A stretch of 5,903 bases of DNA from a bacterium (GTDB taxonomy: Bacteria > UBA9089 > CG2-30-40-21). The notes under the pieces were generated by a model. That model searched no databases. It saw only the letters and a program-made list of their open reading frames with translations, and was not told where the DNA came from. The position numbers and the translations under genes were made by a program. The stretch is from NCBI GenBank assembly GCA_030018795.1, contig JASEHA010000160.1, positions 1 through 5,903 on the forward strand. The letters run 5' to 3'. Positions 5,760-5,903 of the stretch are shown one piece after another. Every line of letters begins with the position of its first letter. The first letter of the stretch is position 1.

Positions 5760-5903
5760 ATTCTACTTTTTCGGTTTGACCTCCAATGTCTGTCCTCCCT
5801 AATGTCTGCAGGTCGAAAAATTGTGTTACCTTACATTCTTATGCTACATTTTTGCCGCAGGACTGGTGCAAGGGCACGCAGTATTTCATTAACAGCCAAT
5901 GCG

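Larger units (their letters stand above)
5489..5903. other. 415-bp region upstream of dsrA with no supported gene
   Basis: This stretch holds the dsrA ribosome binding site (AAGGAG at about 5496-5501), a GC-rich hairpin (5588-5601), a long inverted-repeat element (5619-5759) and, at the right edge, a short minus-strand frame ending at TAA 5831-5833. That edge frame reads about 23 residues (ending QKCSIRM) and could be the tail of an upstream gene, but it is too short to name. A second minus-strand frame is open for 77 codons (5605-5838) but has no ATG and runs through the inverted repeat. I see no convincing -35/-10 pair for dsrA; TTGAAA...17 nt...TATTGA inside the inverted-repeat element is a weak possibility only. 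Confidence 0.5.

Noticed and set aside
1..5903. CRISPR array, tRNA or rRNA
   Set aside because: No regularly spaced direct repeats, and no tRNA- or rRNA-like segments were seen on either strand.

Overview
The window carries most of a dissimilatory sulfite reductase (dsr) operon from a bacterium. The operon lies on the minus strand and converges with a tyrosine recombinase gene (xerC) on the plus strand. In transcription order it reads dsrA (5488-4304), dsrB (4232-3156), dsrD (3081-2836) and a dsrL-type NAD(P)H:acceptor oxidoreductase gene (2821-1142). Strong Shine-Dalgarno sequences, AT-leaning codons and bacterial-type DsrA/DsrB sequences point to a sulfite/sulfate-reducing or sulfur-disproportionating bacterium. 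The phylum cannot be fixed from this sequence. An uncultured lineage is plausible because dsrL together with dsrD is not the classical Desulfovibrio-type arrangement.

Layout: 1-156 is the leader of xerC, with no supported gene. xerC (157-1068) starts at a TTG codon and keeps the full recombinase catalytic set. A 73-bp convergent gap (1069-1141) holds a perfect 11-bp-stem palindrome. The four dsr genes follow. dsrD and dsrL are 14 nt apart, whereas the dsrA-dsrB gap (71 nt) and the dsrB-dsrD gap (74 nt) each hold a hairpin. The palindromes after xerC and after dsrA share the core TAGGGACA/TGTCCCT, so they look like two members of a dispersed repeat family. The dsrA copy starts directly after the stop codon of an unusually short DsrA. 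Upstream of dsrA, 5489-5903 has no convincing gene but contains a 141-nt element with 32-nt imperfect terminal inverted repeats (5619-5759), resembling a miniature transposable element.

How the genes fit together: DsrA and DsrB form the siroheme/[4Fe-4S] sulfite reductase that acts with DsrC (not in this window). DsrD is a small activator of that enzyme, found mainly in reductive pathways. DsrL is a flavin/iron-sulfur protein that can exchange electrons between NAD(P)H and DsrAB. The set suggests NAD(P)H-linked sulfite reduction in the cytoplasm. Nothing in the window shows the membrane complex DsrMKJOP, the sulfate activation genes or dsrC.
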